The notes below the pieces were generated by a model that was given only the letters and a program-made list of their open reading frames with translations, made no database searches and had not been told where the DNA came from. Both the position numbers and the translations under genes were made by a program. Positions 39,081 through 52,465 of a stretch of DNA of 64,000 nucleotides are shown piece after piece (position 1 is the stretch's first letter; every line of letters starts with the position of its first letter). Origin of the DNA: Xylocopa sonorina (taxonomy: Eukaryota; Arthropoda; Insecta; Hymenoptera; Apidae); the NCBI RefSeq assembly GCF_050948175.1, contig NC_135197.1:8202501-8266500 (forward strand), given 5' to 3'.

Positions 39081-39934
39081 CTATCCTATATCTACATCTG
39101 CATATTGCATATTCAAATGTGTATCTATTATTTGGAATAGCTCAAGTGGTTGTGGTATTCTACCAGTTTCCAGTTTGGACCATACAGGAACATCTGAAAC
39201 AATGTAATAAATTAAATAGGTACAAATTTTATTGAATCATATTTTTACTATAATCATTAAGAAAAGCATTCTTTACCATTAAAATGTATTTCAAAAGCTC
39301 CCGATGATATGAAATGCCCTTCTATTGCATTAAAAATAAAGAATATCATTATACAAGAATAGAATCGATTATCTATGCACCATTGCCACAGTGATGCTGG
39401 TGGCTGTCCTAAATCAAGTCCGCTTACTATCAAAACTATTAGTAATATCTTCACGAAACTCTAAACAAAAAAAAAGAAAGTGTTACATTAAAAATACTAT
39501 ATAACATGTGTAACAAGAAATATGCATATTATAATTACTAAAAATTTAGCAATGAGCATCTTATTATCAGAAGGATTGTAGTTTTCTCCATGAATTTGCA
39601 ATTCTGGATATTTCTCCCGAAGAATACCGACATATTCTTCAAAAACTTTTCTATATCCACAAGAATAACTAGAAAAAGCAGAGGCGAAAATTGTAGGTTA
39701 ACAGATGGACTTATGATCGTAAATAAATAAATAAAATTGAGATGTATAAATATATCAAATAGAAAGAGGTTAGCTTTGTAATCATACTTATAAAACTCAC
39801 CAATAAAAGAATTTTAACGTCGGCCCTGTTTTCGTACCAAGTTTGGTTAACGAAACTTTATTGTCATCAGCTTTGCTGTCCAATACATGTAGAACGATGC
39901 AAAAACACAAAATTAATTTCATACGGCGCAGCAT
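39081..39934 (-). CDS. SelT: SelT-like protein, Cys form of selenoprotein T
   Basis: Four exons on the minus strand: 39934-39801, 39668-39539, 39460-39277, 39193-39081; 561 nt, 186 residues, usual length for the family. A signal peptide (MKLILCFCIVLHVLDS) starts the protein. The redox motif is FYCYSCGYRKVFEEY: a CxxC in which the position of selenocysteine in vertebrate SelT is a normal TGT cysteine codon. Then come a hydrophobic hairpin (KILLIVLIVSGLDLG; YSCIMIFFIFNAIEG) and the conserved SSGAFEIHFN and VWSKLETGRIPQPLEL. SelT is a thioredoxin-like ER membrane protein. Cys forms are known in insects that lack selenoproteins. No in-frame TGA is needed. It follows ANKRD13C on the same strand, with about 1.7 kb between them. 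Confidence 0.96.
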
Positions 39935-41672
39935 TCTTTATGTCATTGAAATCTCATCGACCGTATAAATTTCAATCAAAGATATTAAATTTTATCTTTT
40001 AAAAAATGCTAACTAAAATTCTTCTGTACTTGTCTAGACTGATCACTCACTATCTACTGGTAATCAGTGCAGTCCCGAATTGAACCGAGTTAAACCGAAT
40101 TGAATAAAACATCACTAAGGGGATAATTTTATAAGATTTCTATTGTAATACCATCAGAACCAAATAAAATGGCATTTAATTATTAAGAAAAAATATTAAT
40201 ACTAATTATCGTTGTACAGTTTACTGATTTTTTTTCAATTTCATTGGCTATATGTAATAAAATATGATTCATTTTCATTCGCTTTCTCTCGAAATTATTT
40301 TGCTACGAATATATTTTAATACATTAGCATAATACATTTCAAGGGAAAAACATAATAGAATTTATAATATTTCAGTAAACTCATGAATAACTAATTTAAT
40401 TAATTAGAGTTAACGCGGTTACGTTTTTACAGCGTAATTTAGTTAATCCATGCATTAGGTACGCCTGGTAGAGAGAGTCTTTTGAGTTCTGGTGTTTTGT
40501 GTGACGTTAAACGAATACAATTAACCAATGAGAGACAATACAATTTGAAAAAACAGCTCGTCATTGGGCAATCACCAGTTCAGAATCTAAAAAATAATTT
40601 GTAGGTACAATTTAAAGTTCTTTTTTATCTTTTTACAAAACAATGTAATCAATTACTACATAAATAAAAAATGTATATTTTTCTTTGAATATTTAAAACT
40701 GTTGTTAAACCACTTTTTCTGTAGTTAATATGTGTGTTGGTATTCACACATTTTATTTATAACTTTTTAATTTGATAATATAAATAAACTGAAAAAAGTG
40801 CAAAACCAATGCGTTAATACAACATTTGTTCCTTTACTAGATCAATAGAAATACAAATTTGAAAGATATGTACATTTTATACTATTTGCTACAATGTTTA
40901 TTTAAAAATTTTTAAACTAAACACACATATATATGTATTACATGGTATTACAATTCTAAGTTAGCTAGCGAAACACATTGTACATACATACGTATAAACG
41001 ATACACTTAAAGTAATTCAAATAAATTACTTTGCTAAATTTTAAGGGTCATACAATGGCAATGAAACAAACTGATATCATAAATTAAGAATAGGAGATAT
41101 TATTTGATCATTATGTTTACAAAAAGAATCTATTTATAATATATGCCTATGACATTAATAATTAATTAAAATGTTCTCTTGAAATAAGACAATGACTTTC
41201 TCTGTAAATAAATATTATGAACATGTCTACTTCATAAATAAAATAGTTGTTTAAATGGTAATTAATAAATGCGAAAATTGAAAATTTGAAACTAAAACTA
41301 AGATAAAGCAAGTTGTATAATGTACTCTTTATGCACTCTATGCTGTAGAATGTGTATGTCTTCCGGTGCACGAATTTATGAAGTTGCTTGCTTTCTTAGG
41401 ATTTAGCTTAACAACTTTGTAAATACAGTATGTGCCAATTCTTGAACTTATTGTATACTTTTATGAACAAGAATACTCGCTATATTTTGCATTTAAAATC
41501 GGAGCAATCTTTCTTTATATAATATCTCGTAACTTTTGGGAGGCCTTCCTGGCAGCAATATGTTTGAGAAAATTTGAAGCCAAATAGTTTCCTCGAAATA
41601 ATTTTGTAAAGAACAAACGGCTTTCATTTTAATGTGATAATTGACTTCTGTTATTTTCAGCACATGAAGCTG
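39935..41672. other. SelT upstream / ANKRD13C 3' region
   Basis: AT-rich; no coding exon seen. The SelT promoter should be close to 39935-40110. The ANKRD13C 3' UTR probably occupies the right end. The open frame at 41162-41371 has no features. Confidence 0.55.
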
Positions 41673-43765
41673 TCATAAATCTGGAAATCTGAAAAAGATT
41701 AATGATGCTTATTATTAATAAAGCTTTCCAAAAAAAGGACCTAAAAGAACTGAGTTACAAAAAATTAAAAAACAAAATAAATTACAAAAAGGAATAATAA
41801 ATTTTCTAAATTTACCTCATAGGATCTTCAAGGTAATCTGGTGGTATTTGGAATAATTTAGGATCTATATCGTTACAAAAGGCAAATTCCTGAAAAGTGA
41901 TTTTCGCTGTCACTGTGGGCAAAATAGGAATATCAATTTTTACGGGAAATCCAGGTGGCAACTTCATCAGGACAAACTCGCGCAATTTACTAAAGTGTTT
42001 GAATGGCGCTATTACTTCCAAAACATTGAGTAACATATCAACGGTCAATGGAAAATCTGGACTCATGGCAACTGTTGCTTTGAAGGATTTACTACTTTCC
42101 TTATAAACAAGATTTCTTCCAAGAAGCGGACATTGGCCAGGTGGGGCCATTATATATTCTTCCCAGGTAATATTTGATTCTGGCGGTGGATTTAGAGAAG
42201 CTCTTCTAACGTGAGGCTGAAAATAGATGAATTAGCATGTTTAAGTAAAATAAGATAATTCTCTTGTTTCCTTTACCTTTCCATTTGCGAATCCTTGTGA
42301 GCTTCCTTTGGTTAGTGATTCCATAATAGCTTTATTCTTTTGTAAATCTTCCTCGCTTAAGTGTTCTCGTCGTTTCCTACTTTCCAAAACCATTCCGTTG
42401 ATTTGGTAAAAGTCGGCGTGGAAAGGCCCTACCATCTCCTTTATTAAATATTTGAGATATATCTCAAAACAATTTTAAGAAAAGAGCAGGAGAAGGAGGA
42501 GAAGAATCATAGGTAAAACCAACAATGCTGGCCTTACCCTTTTGTCTTCACGAAATATCCAGCCTGTCTGAGCTTTTGAAAGTGTGATACCTTTTGTTGA
42601 CATTTGTGCTGCCATGATATCACTGGACATTAGAATATCAACTTCATCCTGTATTTCCAATTCCGTTTCCTAAAAGATAAAATTAATAATAATAAATTAT
42701 TGTTGTAACTGATAATGATATATAATTGAAGATATTGATTAATAAGAAAATAATTTAACCTCGTATCCCACTCTTTGATAACGTTTAGCCTTATTATCAA
42801 GTACCGCCAATGATTTATTTGGCTTTTGGTCACCATTAAAAATGAACGATATGTCGCCTCTTTCCCATCTCATGTCATTAAAATCTACTAAAGTAGTATC
42901 CATCCTAATGGACGCTCCACTTTTGTGTATTTTACAAACATCAGAAGGAAGTACCCGAGAGACAAGTGGCACTGAAAAATTGTAGATACTTATATGTTAT
43001 TATTATCATATATCTTTGTAATTAACTATGATTCGCACACACACACACACAGACATAGTATCTAAATACCCCAACTTTGAAAATCCCATTTCAATTCCAT
43101 ATAGAAATCTCCCATTTGACGTAATGTTGCAACTAAATTTGGTCTCCTTTCTTCCATTTGTTCTCTAGCTTGTTGCTTTAATTTTCTCACCAATGATGAT
43201 ACTGTAAAAGATACAAAAATACCATTACTTGTTAATAATTAAAATTAAAAATATAAAACTGAAGTCATTTATTTATGGTAAATACTCTGCTATTATTAAT
43301 TTTACTAACTAGTTTGTCTGTCTCCATAACTGATTGCTTCTGCAAGTGGGCTCCATCCAGCCAGGTTTTTTACCTTTACAGGTGCACCATGTGCAAGCAG
43401 CAGTTGAACTGACTCTAAAATTTTATTTAAGGTTTCATAAACATCTTTTAATAGCTTAAATCGATAATAGGAATATATTCTCATACCTTTTCTTCCTAAC
43501 ATGACAGCTAAATGTAAAGGAGTATTTCCTAAAATATAGAATTGAATTATTTTATGAATTATATACAATTATAATCAATTTTTATCAAGACTGCGACAAT
43601 GAAATTGATACAACTATAATCTTCATATTAAAAGGATATACCCTGTTTGTCTTTTTCAGCGATGTTATGAGTTCTGATTAAAGAACTTAAGGTTTTGACA
43701 TCCCCTTGAAATATGCATTTGTGTATAGGGTACTTTTCACTTTCCGAGTTCTCAGCCATGGCCAT
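41673..43765 (-). CDS. ANKRD13C: Ankyrin repeat domain protein 13C (GPCR biogenesis factor)
   Basis: Nine exons on the minus strand: 43765-43642, 43528-43487, 43414-43310, 43201-43070, 42971-42760, 42669-42538, 42438-42277, 42216-41816, 41688-41673; 1326 nt, 441 residues. N-terminal ankyrin repeats (YPIHKCIFQGDVKTLSSLI; GNTPLHLAVMLGRK; VQLLLAHGAPVKVKNLAGW) lead into the GPCR-chaperone domain (QMGDFYMELKWDFQSW; FIFNGDQKPNKSLAVLDN; GWIFREDKR; PFHADFYQINGMVLESRKR). The end DYLEDPMRFPDL matches ANKRD13C homologues; its last four codons sit on a 16-nt final exon (41688-41673). Human ANKRD13C is an ER-membrane factor that controls folding and export of some G-protein-coupled receptors; the same role here is inferred. 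The start could be 43765 (MAMAENSESEKYP) or 43759. Confidence 0.95.
43036..43052. repeat. (CA)n microsatellite in ANKRD13C intron 4
   Basis: Run of about eight CA units in the plus strand, inside the intron between exons 4 and 5. Confidence 0.9.
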
Positions 43766-45222
43766 TTACCGTGGTTAGGAAAACGATAGCAACAATGATA
43801 GCGATCCTTCTCTTTATCTGATCGAATCCCTCTTGATGTAATAATAATTTTCTTGTATTCCATTTCCAAAATGTGGCATACTATATTTAATAATTATACC
43901 AAGGCTTTCATTGCATGGAAGTTATTTATGAATAAAGGTTCACTATACATATGAATATATATATGATATTAATACGTTTAATAATTAGTAAAATCAATGA
44001 ATGATTTTTATGTTTTATTGAATATTTTTGTAGTTTATATTCAAACATCGATACTCCTCTATCTTTTTCAAGGCGTGACGCCTAGGAGATTCGTATACTT
44101 TAAAAGAATTTTTTTAATTATTGTTATTGTCGTTGTTTTTTACCGATGTTGTTATAGTTTTACCGCTGTTGTTTTTAATTATGTCTGTGTTATTCGCATT
44201 CGTGCTAGGTGGTCGTGCTTGTAATCAAAGTAGGTTGGTCACCTCATTATTTTTATTATTCAGTATTCCTTTTGCAAGGATCAAAAGGCATAGGTGTATA
44301 TTCTCAAAATGAATTTTATCAAATTTTAATTTATTTCAATATTAGTTATCCTAAGTTGTAAAAAAAATGTTATGTGTATTGTATTAATTCCACCACATTA
44401 AAACGGTATTTACTCATGAACTATATAGTACCGCTTATAGATACACTGGTAATGTAGCTTTAGTTACGTGTATATGTAAGAATACATATATCCTATATTT
44501 ACGAAAAAACCGCAAATGATACATACACATATATAAGTTGTATCTTAATAATTAGTAACTTTGAAAATTGCAAAATTAAACATTTTTTTTTATTAAGTTA
44601 TTATAGAATATCATATATTAATTATAGAATATCAAATAATAAAAATATAATTACTAGGGACATTTTCAAAATTCTGATATGGCTATTAATAATTGAATAT
44701 ATATTTTAATTACATACATATATATATTTAGACATTTATAGATGGATAAAAATAAGTTTTAACTTTCTATATGCATTTGTGTTATATTTTCTTTGTTAAA
44801 TTATGTCATTTTATATATAAATACATTTTATTATGTTACAATAATCAGAATTTCATTACAAATTAAAAATTTTGTTAAAACGATTTATACTGTTGCAATA
44901 ACACTCTCAATTAAATGTTCATTACCAGGTAGTAAACATATTGGATAAATTTGCGGATATTCAAACACATCGTTTCATTTCTTACTTTTTTAATTATAAA
45001 CCGAAATGGATTAAAAAGTACAATTTATTAAACTAAAAATTTACTTTAATTAAAAAATATATATCTTACAACTATTTTTACAATCATAACTTATATCACT
45101 ATATTATACAAGGACTTAAGTGTTTGACATACAAAGTTTAAATGAATAAATAAAAGTTTAATACGCAATGTATAGTCTTTGAAATACCAATGAAATTTCG
45201 CACAAGTTTTGTTCTCCGATAG
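43766..45222. other. ANKRD13C upstream / BTBD9 3' region
   Basis: AT-rich, with several TTTATT motifs near 44815-45150 (AATAAA on the minus strand) that fit the BTBD9 3' end. Small open frames at 43997-44312 have no recognisable content. Confidence 0.55.
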
Positions 45223-47807
45223 TTAGTTCTCCCAAAGACCATTGCTATCTGTAGAATTCACTTCGTCTTGATTAAGGATATCAAGGAGATTAATATCCAC
45301 TGCTTCTGTAGCTACTTCGTGAGGCAGTGGTACTAACCAATGCATAGAATCTACACGTTTTAATTCTGTTCCTTTTTGTACTGCAGACTTGCTTACACTT
45401 TTATCATTTATTTGAGCAGGACATTCGAAATGAACACAGTGAAAAACCTAAAAAGCAAAATACTTAATTTTTTAATACTTTCAATAAAAAGTAACTATTT
45501 TCACTTCTGAATAATTCTGTAGAAATTTCGGTATGCATTCAATATATTTCATATTTGCAATTGGTAACCTCATTGGCTGTATTGTGTGTTCCAACAATGC
45601 GTATAAAAACAACAGGACGAGCTGGTTCAAAACTTATCGTTTGCCACGAACGACAATTTTCCCTGGTTTTATCAGCAACTACAGCCCAACTCCAAGAATT
45701 ACCAGACACTTCGATATAGTAAGAATACGAACGATCGTCGCAATCCCAAAGTAGTAATCTATAAATATAAAGGAATAGTTAGTTAGAATATTACATTTCC
45801 GTAACTAATCGAATATATAATAACATATACCGCATAGAATCTATGATATATGGTTGTCCTAGTTGCACTAAAATGGAACCAGATCCAACTTGATGACATG
45901 TGTATCCACTATCCCAATCATAGTTTGATGTATCACCATTTAACAGAGCATTTCGAGACCTATATTTGAATAATTTGTTATATAATAACAGTAAAATATA
46001 TTTACATATAACACTGTACACACCTACAAACACCTTCAGTAACGGTTGCACTCTGGTCCATGGTAGCAACATTTCGTGTTGGAATAACAAAACCGTTACT
46101 TAGTTTTTCTGTATGATTTGTATAATAAGCTTCAAAACTTACAAGATGAAAAACCTTTAAAAATACAAGTTATAAAGTATAAACAAAACACAAAAAGGGT
46201 TAGATCCACTTGTAATAAACACTTTACTTTGTTCACAGTATTATTTGTCCCAACAATACGAATATATAGAACTATTCTTGGCTCAAAATATAAATACTGC
46301 CAACTACGACAAAAATACTCTGTATAATCAATAACTCGAACCCAATTCTTTTGATCCATAGAAACCTATCAAAAAAATAAAAAAGAACTATAATAGGTAA
46401 ATGAGGCATAAAAATGAAGTGTTCTATGCTTTTTCTCCAACTTACTTCTAAGTAATAAGAATATGAACGCATATCTTTATCCCAAAGTAGCATTTTAACA
46501 TGATTTATAATGCATTGGGTTCCTAATTTAACTAAAATACCATGTTCTCGAGATTCTGTAATAGTATGCCTAGTATATCTGTGACAAAATGAAATAGCAT
46601 TATTCAGATGAATAATTTGAAAAATTAATTTAACAATTTACCCTCGTTCCATATCATAATTATTTGTATCTCCATCTAAAAGATAGCTACGCATTTCACC
46701 CTGTAGAACTTGTGCGCCGTGCATAGGGTGAGCAACATTTACATCAATAAGTAGCCGACCACGATAATTAAGATCTGAATCACGTGTTTGTGTTCTTGCA
46801 GCTATTGCATCTAAAATAACTTCCGGAGAAACCAATCCACTTGTTCGAACAACGTTTAATAAATCCGTGATTGAAATCAAGCTTAATCGTACCTTATCTG
46901 CAAAATTTGTCTAATCAATTTAATAGTAATAATCTAAATAATATATTCAGAGTATACTCTCAACAAATTTTTTATAATTTTTAACATTGTATTTACCTAA
47001 GACACTTTTGCCATCTACATCAGGATTTGCTTTTACCCATGCTCGAACAGCTAGAAATATATCGATCTCTGATGCATAAAAGGAATCTCTTGAAACAAGT
47101 TCATTTAAAGCATCAGCACTTAATTGTAAAAAGCTATCATGCTGAATCACATCAGACGCATGTTCGTCCATATACTCATGACAAACCTAGAATAAATTTA
47201 TACTAGACAATTTCAATCATTCTCTTAGATATTGACATTGATACCATATCCATACCCTGATGAGAAACTCCAGTCGATAAAGAAGCGCAGCATCAAATAT
47301 CAGACAAACATTTTTAATATTTAATATTTCTCTAAGATAATCGGATATAGAGATTTCCAACTCCGAAAACCCATAAAGATGTGCTAATCCAAGAATATCT
47401 AATACCACCTAAAAATAAAGTAATAATAATTAAATCTTTATTATTTTCGTATATAATTGAATATTAAAAATTATTACCTCCTCGCGACGATCTGTAAGAG
47501 ACATTCGTCCAGTATATATATATTCGAGTAAACCTTTAAATCCAGTTAAATTAGCATTTTTTAATTCAATTTCATGTTGCGTAGATTCTTTCAAACCTCC
47601 AAACAGGAGAGCTCTAAAATATTCGCTACGGGCAGCTAAAATGATTTTATGACTATTGAATCTTTGTCCACCAACAATTAGTGTAACGTCTGAATAATCA
47701 TCTGAGAGATAGAGAGCACCAATATCTTCAGAAAGTGTACTAATATGATCTATATCACCAGAAAGTGGATGTTCAGTTGATATGTTTAATTCGTGATTAG
47801 AACTCAT
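45223..47807 (-). CDS. BTBD9: BTB/POZ domain-containing protein 9
   Basis: Ten exons on the minus strand: 47807-47478, 47408-47256, 47186-46997, 46897-46642, 46578-46446, 46365-46228, 46154-46024, 45959-45831, 45758-45569, 45447-45223; 1875 nt, 624 residues (human about 612). The BTB domain is at about residues 25-120 (YSDVTLIVGGQRFNSHKIIL; LLEYIYTGRMSL), the BACK domain at about 125-240 (LGLAHLYGFSELEISISDYL; EIDIFLAVRAWVKANPDVDG), then two F5/8 type C-like domains (LLWDKDMRSYSYYLEVS; LLLWDCDDRSYSYYIEVS), each ending near IRIVGTxNT. BTBD9 proteins act as Cul3 ubiquitin-ligase adaptors; the fly gene influences sleep and dopamine, the human one is linked to restless legs. The start ATG at 47807 gives a short acidic leader before the BTB fold. 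It is head to head with CDK10. Confidence 0.96.
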
Positions 47808-48796
47808 TTTTTTAAATCTTTTGATTTTAAATATAAAATTGTTCCTTTTAATTTCTTTCTTGCTGGAATTATTGTTTTTCTAAGAACTTTCCTTTGCTAG
47901 TAAATACAACGTTTCATCAACATCGAAGGACATTAGAATCATAGTACTTCAGTACACTTGACACTATTCTTCTTATATTATTTATTCATTCCCAGAGATT
48001 ATGAATGAAAAATACAGTGATTTCACGAGGATCTCGTAATTGTTAAATAAAATAAATACGATCAGGTTTTAATGTCCAATTTCTAAATAACTTTTAGTTT
48101 TACATCATTAAAGCGTGTGTTGTATATATGTGGTTTTGTGTTCAAATTGCGTATTTGGTCCTTTTCACTAGATTTGCCAAAATCACTTATGCAAATTAAA
48201 CAAATGTTATTGAAAAATCACTTCAGCATACAATCGTAAGTACTGTGCAAACATATTATTTGATATACATTAAATGAATTTCGTACTACTTCTTACTATT
48301 TCGTAGTAACCAGATATACCTATAGATGTGTATGTATGTACATCGATCATAACATAAATACATCATAGACTTATAGAAATTAAAGATAGGTGAAAGCATT
48401 CAATTATTGGAAGTGATACAATGAGAGTACAAATTTACCATGAGATAATACAAAATTTTCTAATTAATGGAATTGTCAAATTTTGTATACGTAATAGTGT
48501 TTATAATTATATTATCAATAGTATAAACCTCCAACTATCGTTCGTTTTGTATTTCAAAGTGTAACACAAGAGAGCGTATGCTTTAGTTTTTCAATATCTA
48601 TACATTCTTGTCGCATCACTACTATTTTATATTACCAAAGACGTGCAAACGAATTATTGAAAAGCATTGAAACTTGTTGTATCCGGTTGAATAATTGTGA
48701 ATAAACTTTTTTTATAGTTTTTGAAATACAAATGCCCGAGAAAGAAAAATAAATACAGTTTCGAGGGAATACATTTCTGAAAGAATTAAATCACAA
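47808..48796. promoter_or_regulatory. Shared 5' region of BTBD9 and CDK10
   Basis: Start codons at 47807 (-) and 48797 (+) are 989 bp apart and divergent, so both promoters lie here. No TATA box is evident; the sequence is AT-rich throughout. Confidence 0.55.
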
Positions 48797-50820
48797 TGAC
48801 AAAAGGTATAATTTTATTTCATTTCATAACCGCTATACAAACATTGTTATATCAGGTTAACTAGTTGCATTTTTGTTTATTATATATTATTCAAAAGTAT
48901 GAACGATATTTATGTTTGTTATAAACTAATTCCATTTCTTGTGATTAAATTTATCATAGAATATTAAAAAACTGTCCTATTCTTTGTAATAATAATACCT
49001 AAATTTTAAAAGGAAATTTAAGATATATTTATTTACAATTTTGAATTAATTGTTAAGTATAATTACTTATATAAATTGATACAATTTCTAACCATACAAA
49101 ATTAGTTAAAATATGTCATTTAGTAACAGGGATATTCATTCGAACATCCAAATTTTACACAAAAATAGTTATTTTAATTTTATAACGTAATTTATATTAT
49201 ATTTATATTATAATTATAATGTAGATATTAGCCACAACTATATATTTCCAACAAATGTTATGTAACAATTTTTTAGATGAAACATTGGAAAAAAAGTCAG
49301 TAGAAAATAATGATACTGACAAAAAGGCTGCGTCTGAATCAGGCCCTGATCCATCAGCGCCTATAACGAGAAGAGGAGTATTAACATCATTTTTGACTGG
49401 CAAGCCAATGGAGATACCAGAACAAGATATTGTAATGATTTGATCATAATTTCGATTACATCTTTTATTGTATTTATCATTATATAACATATAATACTGT
49501 GCTGTCATTTGTTTTTATAGCTAGGTAAATGTAGATTTGTATCTGAATTTGAAAAACTAAATCGCATAGGAGAAGGTACTTATGGAATTGTCTACCGAGC
49601 AAGAGATACCAAAAATGATAAAGTTGTAGCCTTAAAAAAAGTTCGGATGGAACATGAAAAAGATGGTCTTCCAGTCAGTGGTTTAAGGGAAATATCTGTT
49701 CTTTTATCTTGTCGCCATGAGAATATTGTACATCTAAGAGAAGTAGTAGTAGGAAGAAGCTTAGAAAGTATATTCCTTGCTATGGAATATTGCGAACAAG
49801 ATTTGGCAAGTTTATTAGACAATATGCAAGCTCCATTTTCAGAAAGTCAAGTCAAATGTATTGTTTTGCAAGTACTGAAAGGGTTGCGTTATTTGCATCA
49901 CAACTTTATTGTTCACAGAGATTTGAAAGTTTCAAATCTCCTTATGACAGATAAAGGATGTGTTAAAATTGCTGATTTTGGACTAGCTAGATGGTTTGGT
50001 TTGCCTTTGAAGCCAATGACACCTAGGGTAGTAACATTATGGTACAGAGCGCCAGAATTGTTATTACAAGCAAAAACCCAAACGACTTCTGTTGACATGT
50101 GGGCTGCAGGTTGCATTTTAGGTATAATATACTTGTATTTTTATTTGTAATTTATAACTTCAATATTCTATACGATTATTTCAGTTTCATTTACCTTTTC
50201 TATTAGGGGAACTACTTGGACATCGACCTTTATTACCTGGACGATCGGAAATTGCACAGTTAGAACTAATTGTTGATTTATTGGGCACACCGAGTGAAGC
50301 AATTTGGCCCGAGTTCAATACACTTCCCGCATTACAAAATTTCACATTAAAGCAACAACCGTATAATAATCTAAAACAGAGGTTTCCGTGGTTAAGTGCT
50401 GCTGGCTTAAGATTATTAAATTTTTTATTTATGTACGATCCGAAAAAAAGAGCTACTGCAGAAGAATGTTTACAAAGTAGCTATTTTAAAGAAGCTCCCT
50501 TACGTGAGTAATAAAAAATCGATACATCGCCCTTACTATCGTATTTAAGAATTATTCATTTTCATTGATTCCAAATTTTTTATAGCATGCGATCCTAAGC
50601 TTATGCCTACCTTTCCACAACATAGAAATATGAAAAAGACTACTGCACCAAAAGAAACTAGAGAACCAGAGACAACTGTCACGGATCAAACTAATAATTT
50701 ACCAGCAATTTCAGATCTCGTAAGTCCGTTGATGTATTTAATCGTGTATTTAAGACTGAAGTTAATATTTCATTAATATTTCAGCTCGGTTCACTTGTCA
50801 AGAAAAGACGGGTTGAATGA
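48797..50820 (+). CDS. CDK10: Cyclin-dependent kinase 10
   Basis: Six exons: 48797-48806 (10 nt), 49277-49431, 49521-50121, 50207-50503, 50586-50719, 50785-50820; 1233 nt, 410 residues. The kinase core has GEGTYGIVYRARD, ALKKVRM, the C-helix motif PVSGLRE (PISSLRE in human), HRDLKVSNLL, DFGLARWFG, the T-loop TPRVVTLWYRAPE, and the CDK10 hallmark FLFMYDPKKRATAEECLQSS followed by APLPCDPKLMPTFPQHRN. CDK10 pairs with cyclin M and phosphorylates ETS2-type factors in vertebrates; the same partner is inferred here. Exon 1 contributes only MTK plus one base; the choice rests on a matching phase and the lack of another start in the second exon's frame, so the N-terminus is less certain. The tail ends in a basic LVKKRRVE. 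AATAAA at 50922-50927. Confidence 0.93.
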
Positions 50821-50921
50821 ATTACAAGTACAATTTTATTTATGATTTAAAATACAATTCACATACCGTTTCTAACAATACAAACGTAATTTTGTACTCT
50901 TCATTCACCAATAGACTTATA

Positions 50922-50927
50922 AATAAA
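50922..50927 (+). promoter_or_regulatory. Polyadenylation signal of CDK10
   Basis: AATAAA about 100 bases after the CDK10 stop codon. The DNA from here to 51236 holds nothing else recognisable. Confidence 0.6.
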
Positions 50928-51236
50928 TGGTTTTTATTAATAAACATTTAAATAATAGTAAAAAAATAGAATACTATAATTTAAGTGAAAAAAGACATGT
51001 ACTTATTAAAAAATGTACACATACATTTATTTTAATAATGTGCGATCGTATGATAAAAATATTTAATGAAACATACAAATTAAGTATATACGATAAGATT
51101 TTCGACGAATATTACAATTCATCAGTATAAAATTACAATCGCGTATATCTTAAGTTTTTATGCATATACAAGTTCCTATGAAACTTTATGATTTTATTAT
51201 TATTATTATTATTATCATTATCAGTTACATTTAGAT

Positions 51237-52465
51237 TTAACTATTTTTAACAGATTTCACTGTTATGTTTTCATAACGCTTTTTATATTCTCCATTTGGG
51301 TCATACTTTGCGGAAAGTCTTTCCCAATCCCGTGGTCTTTTAGTTCTCAGATGATTTATTACTTTTTCCGCAGTTATTTTCTGCTTTTCGTTGCACTTGC
51401 TACAACCCGAGGATAAAGCATCAGGTAATGTTTCTAAAATAATAAGTACATAAATTAATTAATATTTTATGAATTTTGTAATTTTACTTCTTACGTGAAA
51501 GCTGATATTCTATGCAGTCAACTGCAATACCTACAATCTAAGAAAATTGATGAAAATAATAGTTGTGTATCAACTAAAATATAAATAAATATTCTTTATA
51601 AGTCCGTTTCGCTATCATACTTATTTATAAAAAATATAAAATAAATTAAAGTAATTTTTTCTCTTTATAATAATTTCTGCAATTTATTGTATATTAAAAT
51701 ACACAAATATATAATAAAATAAAAGAAAATATTTATAAAGAACAAGACGTATTTCTTATGATATTTTAATTATTTTTTTTTATATACTTGCTTTATTTGA
51801 TATAATGTTTTAAACATATACAGTAATAACTTATATAGACGTTACTTAAGAGAACTCGATGCAATCCGAACGAGAAAGTTCAAAGCATCTTATGTAATAA
51901 AGAGAGGGAGAGTGAGCCGAACTTTGTCGTAATCGTTGCAGTAGATGCACGTCAAAATTTCCGAAGAAAATGATCGTTAACTTTTCGTCACGTACCTAAA
52001 CGAAGCTATGTACTTATTTCGTTAATATTTTATTAATAACAGATATTCATTTACATTTTTCATTCCACTTTCTATTCATGTTCTTTTTTTATGCATAAAA
52101 ACGATTAATAACGATTATTTAAAAATGAAGGAAAGTACTACTTTATATAGAAAGTTCTTGAAATAAATATTTTTTACTATGTTCCATTCAATTTCTTACA
52201 AGTTTCAAAGGAACAGATATAGAAAATAATTATAATTGTAATTAAAATTGATAATCCGTAGAAACGCTTTCTGATACTTACTTTTCAATTCTCTGCCTTC
52301 ATTAGTACACGGTCCTTCATCCAACATGCACTTGATATAATTGGTAAGGACACGTCCGTTTTGTAGAATTCTCTCGATGTCCACATCGTCGTATTTCGTG
52401 GGATACTTTTCCGCTGTTACACAAACGATCGCCACAAGAGCAAATAACAGGAGAGAAAACTTCAT
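51237..52465 (-). CDS. Chemosensory protein (OS-D/CSP family), 126 aa
   Basis: Two exons on the minus strand: 52465-52282 and 51433-51237; 381 nt, 126 residues, the standard CSP size. The intron is phase 1 after a Lys codon, the position conserved in insect CSP genes. Signal peptide MKFSLLLFALVAIVCVTA, then KYDDVDIERILQNGRVLTNY. The four cysteines follow the family spacing C-x6-C-x18-C-x2-C (CMLDEGPC ... CSKC). C-terminal RPRDWERLSAKYDPNGEYKK is also typical. CSPs are soluble six-helix carriers of small hydrophobic ligands in sensillar lymph and other tissues. A longer frame starting at 52567 would prepend non-signal sequence and is not used. An intact second CSP lies upstream at 54944. Confidence 0.95.
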
